DNA of 64,000 nucleotides from Planococcus sp. ISL-109 (GTDB taxonomy: Bacteria; Bacillota; Bacilli; Bacillales_A; Planococcaceae). The stretch lies in the NCBI RefSeq assembly GCF_018613655.1, contig NZ_JAGGPW010000004.1:524627-588626 (forward strand), written 5' to 3'. The notes beneath the pieces were generated by a model. The model made no database searches and was not told where the DNA came from. It worked only from the letters and a program-made list of their open reading frames with translations. A program made the translations under genes and the position numbers. This document shows positions 8,920-17,390 of the stretch, piece after piece. How positions within the stretch are numbered: the first letter of the stretch is position 1; every line of letters starts with the position of its first letter.

Positions 8920-10173
8920 ATGGCAACATTAGAAAAAATACAACAAGCCGTACAGGCTGGTGATACAGTAGCGCTGGATACGCTGCTCGATCAATATCTC
9001 CTGAAGGGCAATCCCGATGAACAATATGCGGTCATGGAATGGCTCCAGGAAATCGGGTTTATCGAGGAAGCGCTCCGCGTTGTCGAACACCTGCAATACA
9101 TGTTTCCAGAAGAAACCCAGCTGCGCATCGACCGCGCCAATCTGTTGATTGATGCGGACTTGGAAGACGAGGCGCTCAATGAGTTGATGGAAATTCCAAA
9201 AGGCGATGAGTTATACCCGCAAGCGCTGATCGCTTTGGCGGATCTGTTTCAATTACAGGGGCTTCTTGAGGCGGCGGAAAATCGTCTTGATGAAGCAATC
9301 GACCTGATGCCGGGCGAGCCGCTGTTGCAGCAGGCAAAGGCGGAACTTTTGCTCGATTCCGGGCGTTATTTGGAATCGGCGCGTATTTACCAAGAGTTGG
9401 AAAGTAACAAAGTTTCTATCGAAGGCGTCAATTTGAACGAGCGTTTGGCGGAAGTATACAGTGCTGGGGCTGCCTATGAGGAAGCATTGCCGCATTATGA
9501 ACGTGCGCTGAAAGAAGAAGTAAAGCCTGATGTGTTATTCGGCGCGGCTTTTGCTGCGTTTCAGTCAAAGCAGTATGAACTTTCTGTGCGCAGGCTCGAT
9601 GAACTATTGGAAGCTGATCCGGATTATTTCTCTGCATATTTGTTGAAAGCGCAATGCTTCAATATGATGGAAGATTATAAACAAGCCTACGAGGCGATTA
9701 AACAAGGGCTGGCTCGCGATGAGTTCGACAAGGAATTGTATTTGTTTGCTGGGAAATTGGCGCTCAAGCTCGGAAAGCCGCAAGAAGGCGTCAAGATGCT
9801 GCGTCAAGCAATCGCGCTCGACCCGGAATATATGGAGGCTCTTTATGTATTGATGGCGTATTTCCATGCCGAAGAGCAGGATGAGGAGCTATTGGAGCTC
9901 GCGTCGATGGCTGTCGAGAGCGGAGATGATTGGAACGCACTTTATCCGATGATTGCACAAGCGTATAATCGGACCGAGCGATTCGATCTGGCACTGGAAT
10001 ATTACGAAAAAGCCCATCCAGCATTTTCCGACGATGCAAGTTTCCTTGAGTCATATGCGTTATTTTTAGTGGAAGAAGGGAAACGGGAACGCGCTCTCGA
10101 AATAATCAAAGAGCTGCAGGCGTTGGAGCCGGAAAATCCGCAATGGTTTGATTGGCTTCAATCGTTTGACTGA
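8920..10173 (+). CDS. ypiA: TPR-repeat protein (YpiA-like)
   Basis: A 417-residue soluble protein composed almost wholly of tetratricopeptide-type helical hairpins, for example around LLYVLMAYFHAEEQDEELL-like and EALPHYERAL units, with no signal peptide or membrane segment. Such solenoids serve as protein-binding scaffolds; the partner is not known. It sits between aroA and ypiB as B. subtilis ypiA does. The start at 8920 (AGGTGA 8909-8914) gives the simplest N terminus; ATG 8914 and GTG 8911 are alternatives. A very acidic composition is evident throughout. Confidence 0.85.
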   Translation: MATLEKIQQAVQAGDTVALDTLLDQYLLKGNPDEQYAVMEWLQEIGFIEEALRVVEHLQYMFPEETQLRIDRANLLIDADLEDEALNELMEIPKGDELYPQALIALADLFQLQGLLEAAENRLDEAIDLMPGEPLLQQAKAELLLDSGRYLESARIYQELESNKVSIEGVNLNERLAEVYSAGAAYEEALPHYERALKEEVKPDVLFGAAFAAFQSKQYELSVRRLDELLEADPDYFSAYLLKAQCFNMMEDYKQAYEAIKQGLARDEFDKELYLFAGKLALKLGKPQEGVKMLRQAIALDPEYMEALYVLMAYFHAEEQDEELLELASMAVESGDDWNALYPMIAQAYNRTERFDLALEYYEKAHPAFSDDASFLESYALFLVEEGKRERALEIIKELQALEPENPQWFDWLQSFD

Positions 10174-10187
10174 AAGGGGGAGACATT

Positions 10188-10748
10188 ATGACCGCATCCG
10201 TTTCTGTAGGCGAGAAAAAACAATTTGTCCGTTGGTTCCTTGGGTCCTATAAGATGAAAAGACGTGAATGCATTTGGATCCTCAATTATTTATTGAGCAA
10301 TGATGAATTATTGGAGAAAACGCATTTTGTAGAGGAAGCGCATTATTGTCCCCGTGCGATGGTCATGTCCACAACGGAATCCAAAGAGATACCGTTTCAA
10401 TTCTATAAAGGAAAACTGATGACAGCAGATGCCGAGAAGTCGTTCCACGACCTCAGGCTCAACCCGGAAGAAGCACTGTATGTGCAATTGAATTTCCCGA
10501 GCATACCGCCAGTTCCGCTTTACTTGGCAGTGCTTGAGGAAAATCCACATTTGCCTAAAGGGGCGGCTGTGAGCGAACAGGACCGGTTATTAGCGGAGCA
10601 AGTATTGAATGAAAGCTTGTCTTCCTATCAGGTAGAAACGATACTGAAAAAAATCGATGAAGCATTGGATGCGGGCGATAAAGACAGATTCTTTGAGCTC
10701 TCTGCTCTGCTCGCTACAGTGAAATCGATGAAAAGAGATGGAGTGTGA
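10188..10748 (+). CDS. ypiB: UPF0302 family protein with IDEAL domain
   Basis: A 186-residue cytosolic protein of the YpiB/UPF0302 family. The N-terminal part holds the conserved KKQFVRWFL and RRECIWILNYL segments; the C-terminal part matches the short IDEAL domain (VETILKKIDEALDAGDKDRFFEL). Family members are conserved in Bacillales next to ypiF and qcrABC; biochemical role is not established. It is preceded by a strong GGGGGAG ribosome binding site and overlaps ypiF by 4 bases. Confidence 0.88.
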   Translation: MTASVSVGEKKQFVRWFLGSYKMKRRECIWILNYLLSNDELLEKTHFVEEAHYCPRAMVMSTTESKEIPFQFYKGKLMTADAEKSFHDLRLNPEEALYVQLNFPSIPPVPLYLAVLEENPHLPKGAAVSEQDRLLAEQVLNESLSSYQVETILKKIDEALDAGDKDRFFELSALLATVKSMKRDGV

Positions 10749-11209
10749 ATCAACGCATGCATTTTACGAGCAAAGACATTGATCAATATGTGGGCCAGAA
10801 AGAATATGTTGATACGGCGGTTATCCCGTTGATTGAACTAGACTTAAGTGCAAACGGCATGAAAGCGAGCGCCAATGCATCCGAATATATGCAATCTTTG
10901 ACTGCTATATTGGAAAAACAATTCAAAGGGCGGATTCTTTTGTTTCCGCCTGTTTCTTATGCCCGGGAGTCGGACCGAACAAAGCTTGCCGTGGACTTGC
11001 AGGCGGAACTTCGCAAAACCAGCTTCCAACATGTGTTTTATTTGACAGCGGATGCCCAGTGGCGCGCCCTGGACGATTTACCGAATGTTTTATGGCTGCC
11101 GGCGATTCCTACAGGGGATATGGACCAAACATTCAAGAAATCGGTAATGGAAGACCAGTTGCGGCAAGTGCTGCCGCTGTTTATGAAAGAATGGACACAT
11201 CATTCATGA
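10745..11209 (+). CDS. ypiF: DUF2487 family protein YpiF
   Basis: A 154-residue protein matching B. subtilis YpiF (DUF2487), immediately upstream of the qcr operon. It starts at GTG 10745 overlapping the ypiB stop (GTGTGA). No catalytic motif is recognisable; the sequence looks cytosolic with an alternating beta/alpha pattern. Its constant proximity to qcrABC suggests a link with the bc complex or its regulation, but that is inference. Confidence 0.82.
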   Translation: MNQRMHFTSKDIDQYVGQKEYVDTAVIPLIELDLSANGMKASANASEYMQSLTAILEKQFKGRILLFPPVSYARESDRTKLAVDLQAELRKTSFQHVFYLTADAQWRALDDLPNVLWLPAIPTGDMDQTFKKSVMEDQLRQVLPLFMKEWTHHS

Positions 11210-11246
11210 AATGTTCACAAAGTGTTCCATTCAGCTGAATGCGATA

Positions 11247-11275
11247 TTGACCTTGAGTTTTGATTGATATATCAT
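11247..11275 (+). promoter_or_regulatory. Promoter of the qcrABC operon
   Basis: TTGACC (11247-11252) and TATCAT (11270-11275) are 17 bases apart, 75 bases upstream of qcrA, in the only sizable gap before the operon. A GTTCACAAA (11213-11221) just upstream could be a regulator site. Confidence 0.6.
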
Positions 11276-11350
11276 TAGGTTGTCCTAGTAATTATATCTG
11301 AATGAGTATGTCCATTGGACTGACCTTGTAATGTTAGAGGGGGGAAAAGG

Positions 11351-11854
11351 ATGAGTAATAATCGTGTATCACGACGCCAATTTTTAGGTTACACACTAAC
11401 AGGTGTGGGCGGTTTCATGGCAGCAGGGATGCTAATGCCAATGGTTCGCTTTGCAGTGGATCCAGTTCTTCAGCAAAAAGACGCCGGGGATTATGTATTA
11501 ACTGGCCAAGCGGTTTCTGAGATTACAGAGGAACCTGTAAGAGTTGACTTTTCATACGAACAAGTTGATGGCTGGTATACATCTGACGTCACGAACTCTG
11601 CTTGGGTTTACAGAGATGGAGATAAGCTAATCGCGCTATCACCTGTCTGCAAGCACTTGGGTTGTACAGTTAACTGGGGTGGAGATGCAGAACACCCGAC
11701 ACAATTTTTCTGCCCGTGCCACGCTGGCCGCTACGAGAAAAACGGTGCCAACATTGCAGGTACGCCGCCAATCGGCCCTCTTGATGAGTTCGATGTTGAA
11801 GACCAAGATGGTTTTGTAGCCATCGGAGCAGTAAAAGAAAATACTTTAGTTTAA
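11351..11854 (+). CDS. qcrA: Menaquinol-cytochrome c reductase Rieske iron-sulfur subunit
   Basis: QcrA is the 2Fe-2S subunit of the bc-type complex that passes electrons from menaquinol to cytochrome c. The 167-residue protein begins with a twin-arginine-like SRRQFLG followed by a hydrophobic anchor (residues ~12-32), and has both Rieske cluster boxes, CKHLGC at 100-105 and CPCHAGRY at 121-128. GAGGGGGGAAAAGG precedes the ATG. It heads qcrA-qcrB-qcrC, which end at a clear terminator. Confidence 0.97.
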   Translation: MSNNRVSRRQFLGYTLTGVGGFMAAGMLMPMVRFAVDPVLQQKDAGDYVLTGQAVSEITEEPVRVDFSYEQVDGWYTSDVTNSAWVYRDGDKLIALSPVCKHLGCTVNWGGDAEHPTQFFCPCHAGRYEKNGANIAGTPPIGPLDEFDVEDQDGFVAIGAVKENTLV

Positions 11855-11875
11855 TAGTTAGGGGGTACGACACCA

Positions 11876-12550
11876 GTGCTAAACAAGTTATATGATTGGG
11901 TAGACGAGCGATTGGACATCACGCCGATCTGGCGTGATATTGCAGACCATGAAGTACCTGAGCACGTAAACCCCGCACACCACTTTTCAGCATTTGTCTA
12001 TTGTTTCGGAGGGCTGACATTCTTTATCACAGTCATCCAAATTTTATCTGGTATGTTCCTTACGATGTATTACGTACCCGATATCGAAAATGCTTGGCAG
12101 TCGGTTTATTATCTCCAGAATGAAGTCGCTTTTGGGGAAATTGTGCGTGGTATGCACCACTGGGGAGCTTCTCTTGTAGTAGTTATGATTTTCCTTCATA
12201 CGCTGCGAGTATTCTTTACAGGTTCATATAAGAAACCTCGTGAATTGAACTGGGTCGTTGGAGTATTGCTATTCGGCGTAATCCTTGGTCTTTCCTTCAC
12301 AGGTTACTTGCTTCCATGGGACATGAAAGCATTGTTCGCAACAAAAGTTGGGATTGAAATTGCAGCTTCTGTACCGGTAATCGGCGAAACCATCAAAATT
12401 TTGCTTGCAGGGGATACAGCTATCCTTGGAGCTCAAACATTGACGCGCTTCTTCGCGATCCACGTCTTCTTCTTGCCTGCTGCTTTGCTTGGGTTGCTCG
12501 CAGCACACTTTATCATGATTAGAAGACAAGGTATTTCAGGACCATTGTAA
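11876..12550 (+). CDS. qcrB: Menaquinol-cytochrome c reductase cytochrome b subunit
   Basis: QcrB is a cytochrome b6-type membrane protein of 224 residues, the same length as in B. subtilis, with four transmembrane helices. Paired heme-ligating histidines are visible in MHHWGAS/FLHTLR on one helix and in FAIHVFFLPAALL/AHFIMIRR on another. GTG 11876 is preceded by TTAGGGGG. Together with QcrC it forms the quinol-oxidising membrane core. Confidence 0.97.
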   Translation: MLNKLYDWVDERLDITPIWRDIADHEVPEHVNPAHHFSAFVYCFGGLTFFITVIQILSGMFLTMYYVPDIENAWQSVYYLQNEVAFGEIVRGMHHWGASLVVVMIFLHTLRVFFTGSYKKPRELNWVVGVLLFGVILGLSFTGYLLPWDMKALFATKVGIEIAASVPVIGETIKILLAGDTAILGAQTLTRFFAIHVFFLPAALLGLLAAHFIMIRRQGISGPL

Positions 12551-12586
12551 TTCATCCTTAACCAAGGATTTTAAGGAGGGGACACT

Positions 12587-13372
12587 ATGCACCGTGGAAA
12601 AGGGATGAAATTTGTAGGGGATTCCCGCGTACCGAGCAAAGAGTTTCGGAAGCCGAATATCCCGAAAGATTACTCCGAATATCCTGGCAAAACAGAAGCC
12701 TTCTGGCCGAACTTCCTTTTGAAAGAATGGATGATCGGTTCGGTTTTCTTGATTGGATACTTGCTCTTGACTGTCGCCCACCCTTCGCCTCTTGAAGGCC
12801 AGGCTGATCCGACAGACACAGCATACATTCCATTGCCAGACTGGTATTTCTTGTTCTTATACCAATTATTGAAATATGAATTTGCGTCCGGACCGTTTAA
12901 CGTCGTCGGCGCCATCATCATACCGGGTCTTGCATTCGGTGCGTTGATGTTAGCACCATTCCTCGATCGCGGACCGGAACGACGCCCATCTAAGCGTCCA
13001 TTGCCGACAGGCTTTATGCTTCTGGGAATCGCTTCGATCATTTTCTTGACTTATGAATCCGTCGCTAACCATGACTGGGAAGCAGCGGCACGCCAAGGCG
13101 AGATTACAGAAGAAGCAGAAATCGATACAGAAGATCCGGGATATGAAATTTACACCCAATCTTCATGTATCAGTTGTCACGGTGATAATTTAGAAGGGGC
13201 TGTCGGACCGACATTAGTTGGAACTGGCTTGTCACCTGAAGAAATCGCTGAAATTGCTGTAAACGGTATCGAAAGAGATGGAGCACAAGTAATGCCGCCA
13301 TCTTGGGAAGACGGATCTGAAGAAGATCTGCAAGTTATGGCTGAGTTCATAGCTGGACTCGAAGCTGAATAA
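12587..13372 (+). CDS. qcrC: Menaquinol-cytochrome c reductase cytochrome b/c subunit
   Basis: QcrC fuses a subunit IV-like membrane part to a cytochrome c domain, the arrangement typical of Bacillus bc complexes. Of 261 residues, the N-terminal half has three hydrophobic helices and the PLPDWYFLFLYQLLK segment that forms part of the quinol site (PDWY here replaces the PEWY of mitochondrial cytochrome b). The C-terminal domain carries the heme-c motif CISCH at 194-198 and a likely axial Met in AQVMPPS. AAGGAGGGG precedes the ATG. Confidence 0.97.
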   Translation: MHRGKGMKFVGDSRVPSKEFRKPNIPKDYSEYPGKTEAFWPNFLLKEWMIGSVFLIGYLLLTVAHPSPLEGQADPTDTAYIPLPDWYFLFLYQLLKYEFASGPFNVVGAIIIPGLAFGALMLAPFLDRGPERRPSKRPLPTGFMLLGIASIIFLTYESVANHDWEAAARQGEITEEAEIDTEDPGYEIYTQSSCISCHGDNLEGAVGPTLVGTGLSPEEIAEIAVNGIERDGAQVMPPSWEDGSEEDLQVMAEFIAGLEAE

Positions 13373-13383
13373 GTTGGCAAAAG

Positions 13384-13411
13384 AAAAGAGTCGGGAAACC
13401 GGCTCTTTTTT
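13384..13411 (+). terminator. Terminator of the qcr operon
   Basis: AGAGTCGG (13387-13394) and CCGGCTCT (13399-13406) close a GAAA loop and run into T residues; located between the qcrC stop and the next ribosome binding site. Confidence 0.85.
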
Positions 13412-13433
13412 CTGCACAAGAAAGGAAGGTTTC

Positions 13434-14069
13434 ATGTTGCAGTTCGTTGCGAAAGTTTCTGCTTGGCTGATGTTCCGCCCTTTTTTAATCTTATTGTTTT
13501 TCGTTAATTTAGGCGGAACGATTTATGGCTATATTTGGTATGGCTGGCAATTGCGCATCACTGAGCCGATTTTTCTAATCTTTGTACCGGATAGTCCGAC
13601 AGCCAGCCTGTTTTTCACCATTGTGCTGGGGCTATGGATCGTCGGGAAACGCAATTCACTGCTTGAGGCTTTAGCATTCGTCACATTAATCAAGTACGGA
13701 TTATGGGCGGTTGTCATGAATTTACTGACGCTCTGGCAAACAGGCTCTATCGGCTGGCTCGGGTGGATGCTGGTTGCTTCGCATTTTGCGATGGCACTCC
13801 AAGCTGTGCTTTATATCGACCATTACCGCTTCGGCTATGTTTCTGTTGCGCTGGCAGCAATTTGGACATTGCATAACGACGTCATTGATTATGTGTTTGG
13901 GCAGATGCCGATTTACTCGAGCTTGAGTGAATACAGTGCGCAAATCGGCTATTTTACATTTTGGCTGTCGATTGCCTGCATTGCATTTGCGTGGGTCGTC
14001 GCTTCATTGAATCGTCATGAAGCGACGCGCGTATCAGTTGACCGTGAGTGGGAAAAACAAGTAAAATAG
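13434..14069 (+). CDS. ypjA: DUF1405 membrane protein YpjA
   Basis: A 211-residue integral membrane protein with about six hydrophobic segments, matching YpjA (DUF1405), which follows qcrC in B. subtilis too. Function unknown. An open frame extends back to 13374, but that would place the start before the qcr terminator; ATG 13434 with AAAGGAAGG (13421-13429) just upstream is the credible start. The C terminus is charged and cytosolic. Confidence 0.85.
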   Translation: MLQFVAKVSAWLMFRPFLILLFFVNLGGTIYGYIWYGWQLRITEPIFLIFVPDSPTASLFFTIVLGLWIVGKRNSLLEALAFVTLIKYGLWAVVMNLLTLWQTGSIGWLGWMLVASHFAMALQAVLYIDHYRFGYVSVALAAIWTLHNDVIDYVFGQMPIYSSLSEYSAQIGYFTFWLSIACIAFAWVVASLNRHEATRVSVDREWEKQVK

Positions 14070-14104
14070 GCTTATAGAAACAAAAAGAGAGGTTGATCAA
14101 TATA

Positions 14105-14788
14105 ATGGGATTGGGCGGCTATTTGATTTATTTTATCGTCTTGTTGATTGTGCCTATCTGGGCTCAAATGAAATTAAAAAGTACGTATAAGAAATATTCT
14201 AAAGTCCGGTCAACATCCGGGCATACCGGTGCTGAAGTGGCGCGTATCATTCTTGACCAGAATGGCCTTCATAACATCAAAGTCGTTGAAAGCCGGGGCA
14301 TGTTGAGCGATCATTACAACCCGATGACAAAAACGGTTGCGTTAAGCAGCCATAACTATCATGAGCCTTCTGTCGCTGGTACAGCGGTAGCTGCCCATGA
14401 AGTCGGCCATGCCATTCAAGATGCGACGGATTATTCGTTCTTGCGTTTCCGCCACCGTTTAGTACCAGTCGTCAATATTTCATCGAATATGTCTTGGGTA
14501 TTCATCATGATTGGTTTGTTCGCGCAAATGAGCGGGGCTTTGTTGATCGGGATCGTACTCCTGGCAATCGGGGTATTGTTCCAATTGGTCACATTGCCGG
14601 TCGAGTTCAACGCTTCTAACCGGGCGATGAATGAATTGTTATCGCATAACATCATCCGCAATGAAGAAGAACGCCATGCGAAAAAAGTATTGAACGCTGC
14701 GGCGATGACTTATGTAGCAGCAACTGCTGTCGCAGTCATCGAACTTGCGCGCTTGCTATTGATCTACACTAGTATGAATCGTTCATAA
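14105..14788 (+). CDS. Zinc metallopeptidase of the YugP family
   Basis: A 227-residue membrane protein with an N-terminal helix (residues ~5-22), the zinc-metallopeptidase signature HEVGH at 98-102, and further hydrophobic helices at ~130-165 and near the C terminus, as in YugP-type neutral zinc peptidases. The downstream glutamate-containing segment VEFNASNRAMNEL provides the likely third zinc ligand region. GAGAGGTTGATC resembles an extended anti-16S match before ATG 14105; TTG 14093 is an alternative. Substrates are unknown. In B. subtilis this slot (between ypjA and ypjC) is held by ypjB instead. Confidence 0.87.
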   Translation: MGLGGYLIYFIVLLIVPIWAQMKLKSTYKKYSKVRSTSGHTGAEVARIILDQNGLHNIKVVESRGMLSDHYNPMTKTVALSSHNYHEPSVAGTAVAAHEVGHAIQDATDYSFLRFRHRLVPVVNISSNMSWVFIMIGLFAQMSGALLIGIVLLAIGVLFQLVTLPVEFNASNRAMNELLSHNIIRNEEERHAKKVLNAAAMTYVAATAVAVIELARLLLIYTSMNRS

Positions 14789-14792
14789 AAAT

Positions 14793-14834
14793 AAAACGGG
14801 CGGGAAAAGCGATCGCTTTTCCCGCCCGTTTTTT
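14793..14834. terminator. Bidirectional terminator between convergent genes
   Basis: An 18-bp perfect stem (14793-14810 with 14815-14832) around a GATC loop, flanked by A and T runs, so it can stop transcription from both the YugP-like gene and the minus-strand YitT-family gene. Confidence 0.93.
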
Positions 14835-14858
14835 GATGCTTCCATTGCAGTTCAATTG

Positions 14859-15722
14859 CTAAATCGGCTGCTTTTGTTCATCGAGTGTGAATCCTTCGCC
14901 CATGACGTCATGCACTTCAATCAAGGAGACAAAGGCGTGCGGGTCTACCGAATTGACAATATTCTTCAGCCGGACCAGTTCATTGCGTGCAACGACGCAA
15001 TACAACACTTCCCGCTCTTCTTTGGTGAAATGGCCATAACCTCTTAATATAGTAATGCCGCGGTCCATTTCGATTGCGATGCGGCTGGCGATTTCTTCTT
15101 GTGAGTTGGAAATGATTAAAGCGCCGCGCCCCGAATACGCGCCTTCCTGCACGAAATCAATGACTCGCGCCCCGACGAATACAGCTACCAGCGTATACAT
15201 CATGGAGCGGTAGTCGAGGAATGTCAGCCAAGACAGCATGATGACCAGTGCATCGAAGAGGAACATCGTCTTGCCCATGCTCCAGCCGATGTATTTTTGG
15301 ACGAGCCGTGCAATGATATCGACTCCACCGGTCGTCCCGCCAAAACGGAAGATGATGCCAAGCCCGACACCGATGAACACCCCGGCAAATAAAGCAGCGA
15401 GGAACAAATCGTCGCGTAGAGGAATCTGTATTTCGTATATAAGGAAGATTTTCAAAAACACGGAAACCGCAACCGTTCCAATAATGGTATTGAGCAACAC
15501 TTTGCGCCCGAGCAATTTCCAGCCGACAAAAAACAACGGAATGTTCAGCAATAAGTTCATCAATGCCGGGTCCCAATTCAACAGGAAGTACAGTATTAAT
15601 GTAATTCCGGCAAAACCGCCTTCCCCGAGCTCATTTTGAATATTAAAATGCACGAAACCAAAACTATAAATAGCTGAGCCTAGAACGATGAACAAGATAT
15701 TTTTCAACTGTAGTTCTTTCAT
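14859..15722 (-). CDS. ypjC: YitT/DUF2179 family membrane protein (YpjC-like)
   Basis: A 287-residue protein with five or six N-terminal membrane helices (the YitT region, with FGGTTGGVDIIA in a loop) followed by a cytosolic DUF2179 domain (about residue 210 to the end). Function is not established; YitT proteins are suspected transporters. The start at 15722 is preferred because AAAGGGTGA lies 8 bases upstream; the longer open frame to 15968 crosses the promoter and the divergent gene. It is the only minus-strand gene between 1 and 30 kb. Confidence 0.86.
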   Translation of the reverse strand: MKELQLKNILFIVLGSAIYSFGFVHFNIQNELGEGGFAGITLILYFLLNWDPALMNLLLNIPLFFVGWKLLGRKVLLNTIIGTVAVSVFLKIFLIYEIQIPLRDDLFLAALFAGVFIGVGLGIIFRFGGTTGGVDIIARLVQKYIGWSMGKTMFLFDALVIMLSWLTFLDYRSMMYTLVAVFVGARVIDFVQEGAYSGRGALIISNSQEEIASRIAIEMDRGITILRGYGHFTKEEREVLYCVVARNELVRLKNIVNSVDPHAFVSLIEVHDVMGEGFTLDEQKQPI

Positions 15723-15752
15723 ATTTAAAATCACCCTTTCGTCAACTTCTGT

Positions 15753-15781
15753 ATTATCTGTCATAATGCCGATTTTGACAA
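15753..15781 (-). promoter_or_regulatory. Promoter of the YitT-family gene
   Basis: On the minus strand TTGTCA and GATAAT are separated by 17 bases, about 30 bases upstream of the ribosome binding site. Confidence 0.6.
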
Positions 15782-15818
15782 TAACCTTCCTTTTCTTTAC
15801 GATTGAAAGAGGAGTGTG

Positions 15819-16163
15819 ATGACAGTGGGCGATGAAAAAAGCATGCGGCAATTGCAGCGTGATGTGGACGAATATATCGGCCAGTTCAAAGAAGGTTATT
15901 TTGCGCCTATGGAAATGCTGGCGCGGATGACTGAGGAACTCGGCGAACTGGCACGGGAAGTCAATCATGTCTACGGTCCGAAAAAGAAAAAAGCGACAGA
16001 AGCCGAGAAGAATATCGAAGAGGAAATGGGCGATGTGCTGTTTGTCTTGATCAGCATGGCCAACTCACTCGATATCGATTTGCAGGAAGCACATGACCGT
16101 GTGATGGATAAGTTTCAAACTCGGGACAAAGACCGTTGGACAAGAAAGGAAGAGCAATCATGA
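15819..16163 (+). CDS. ypjD: MazG-like nucleotide pyrophosphohydrolase (YpjD)
   Basis: A 114-residue all-alpha NTP pyrophosphohydrolase of the MazG superfamily, expected to hydrolyse (d)NTPs to monophosphates. The metal-binding pattern is visible as EELGELA in one helix and EEEMGDVLF in the next. AGAGGAG (15808-15814) precedes ATG 15819 by 4 bases; an internal GTG at 15825 is an alternative. Its stop overlaps dapB by 4 bases (ATGA), the same ypjD-dapB pairing as in B. subtilis. Confidence 0.92.
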   Translation: MTVGDEKSMRQLQRDVDEYIGQFKEGYFAPMEMLARMTEELGELAREVNHVYGPKKKKATEAEKNIEEEMGDVLFVLISMANSLDIDLQEAHDRVMDKFQTRDKDRWTRKEEQS

Positions 16164-16960
16164 CGATAAAAGTAGCGATAGCCGGAGCACGTGGCAAAAT
16201 GGGCAAAGAAGCAGTACATACCGTAATGGAAAATGTCGACATGGAATTGGTGGCAGCACTTGATTACAAAGAAATAGGCAAAACCTTAGCCGATACTGGG
16301 TTGTTTCCGGAAAGTTTCCAAGTTCCGGTCTTCACCGACTTGGCTGAGCTTCACAAGAACTGTTTACCGGATGTGCTCGTCGATTTGACCACACCTGAGC
16401 ACGTCTATGCCCACACAAAACAAGCGTTGCAGCTGGGGATTCGCCCGGTTGTCGGAACAACCGGATTTTCGACAGATGAGTTGCGAGAGTTGACGGAACT
16501 TGCAACAGCTTCGCGACTCGGCTGCATCATCGCCCCGAATTTCGCGGTGGGTGCCGTATTGATGATGAAGTTTGCCGAACAGGCGGCCAAATATTTGCCG
16601 GATGTCGAGATCATCGAAATGCACCATGATCAAAAACTCGACGCGCCGTCTGGAACAGCGATGAAAACAGCCCATCTGATGAGTAGAGAGAGAATTGCTC
16701 ATCCACAGGGCCATGCGCATGAAAAAGAAACATTGGAAGGCGCACGCGGTGCAGATTACGAAGGCATGCGAATACATAGTGTGCGGCTTCCGGGCCTTGT
16801 CGCCCATCAGCAAGTGCTCATGGGGGGGGAAGGTCAGCTGTTGACGATCCGCCATGATTCGTTCAATCGCGGCTCGTTCATGTCCGGAGTTAGTTTGTCT
16901 ATAAGGGAAGTAATGGAAAAGCAACAATTAATTTATGGCCTTGAGCACATCATCGCCTAG
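16160..16960 (+). CDS. dapB: 4-hydroxy-tetrahydrodipicolinate reductase
   Basis: DapB reduces the dihydrodipicolinate precursor with NAD(P)H in the lysine/diaminopimelate pathway. The 266-residue protein has the dinucleotide-binding GARGKMG at residues 8-14, GTTGF in the middle, and the signature [13 protein letters not shown] containing catalytic His and Lys. It starts at ATG 16160 overlapping the previous stop, with AAAGGAAG upstream. It opens the metabolic run dapB-mgsA-bshA-cca-birA. Confidence 0.97.
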   Translation: MTIKVAIAGARGKMGKEAVHTVMENVDMELVAALDYKEIGKTLADTGLFPESFQVPVFTDLAELHKNCLPDVLVDLTTPEHVYAHTKQALQLGIRPVVGTTGFSTDELRELTELATASRLGCIIAPNFAVGAVLMMKFAEQAAKYLPDVEIIEMHHDQKLDAPSGTAMKTAHLMSRERIAHPQGHAHEKETLEGARGADYEGMRIHSVRLPGLVAHQQVLMGGEGQLLTIRHDSFNRGSFMSGVSLSIREVMEKQQLIYGLEHIIA

Positions 16961-16973
16961 AGGAGACGATTGG

Positions 16974-17378
16974 ATGAACATCGCATTGATTGCCCACGAC
17001 CGAAAAAAAGATGATTTGATACAGTTTGCGACGGCCTATAAGCCGATTCTTTCCAAACACACTTTATATGCGACGGGAACGACAGGCCAACGGGTAATCG
17101 ATGAGACGGGGCTTTCCGTACACCGCTTCCAATCCGGGCCGCATGGCGGTGACCAGCAGATCGGTGCGATGGTCGCACAAAACGATATGGATATGATCAT
17201 CTTTTTCCGTGACCCGCTGACGGCGCAGCCACATGAACCGGATGTCACGGCATTGATCCGTTTATGCGATGTCTATCAAATTCCGCTTGCGACCAATATG
17301 GGAACAGCTGAGGTCCTCCTGAAAGGTCTGGAAAAAGGCTTGGTCGATTGGCGGCTCCTAAGCGAGCGCCGGAAATAG
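16974..17378 (+). CDS. mgsA: Methylglyoxal synthase
   Basis: MgsA turns dihydroxyacetone phosphate into methylglyoxal and phosphate, a bypass relieving sugar-phosphate build-up. The 134-residue protein is full length with [13 protein letters not shown] at the N terminus, GTTGQ for phosphate binding, and [14 protein letters not shown] with the catalytic Asp. AGGAG (16961-16965) sits 8 bases before ATG 16974. In B. subtilis the bacillithiol deacetylase bshB1 follows; here bshA follows directly after 12 bases. Confidence 0.96.
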   Translation: MNIALIAHDRKKDDLIQFATAYKPILSKHTLYATGTTGQRVIDETGLSVHRFQSGPHGGDQQIGAMVAQNDMDMIIFFRDPLTAQPHEPDVTALIRLCDVYQIPLATNMGTAEVLLKGLEKGLVDWRLLSERRK

Positions 17379-17390
17379 GAGGAGAAAACT

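Noticed and set aside
13374-13433. N-terminal extension of YpjA
   Set aside because: It would be translated from within the qcr terminator and has no ribosome binding site; ATG 13434 has a strong one.
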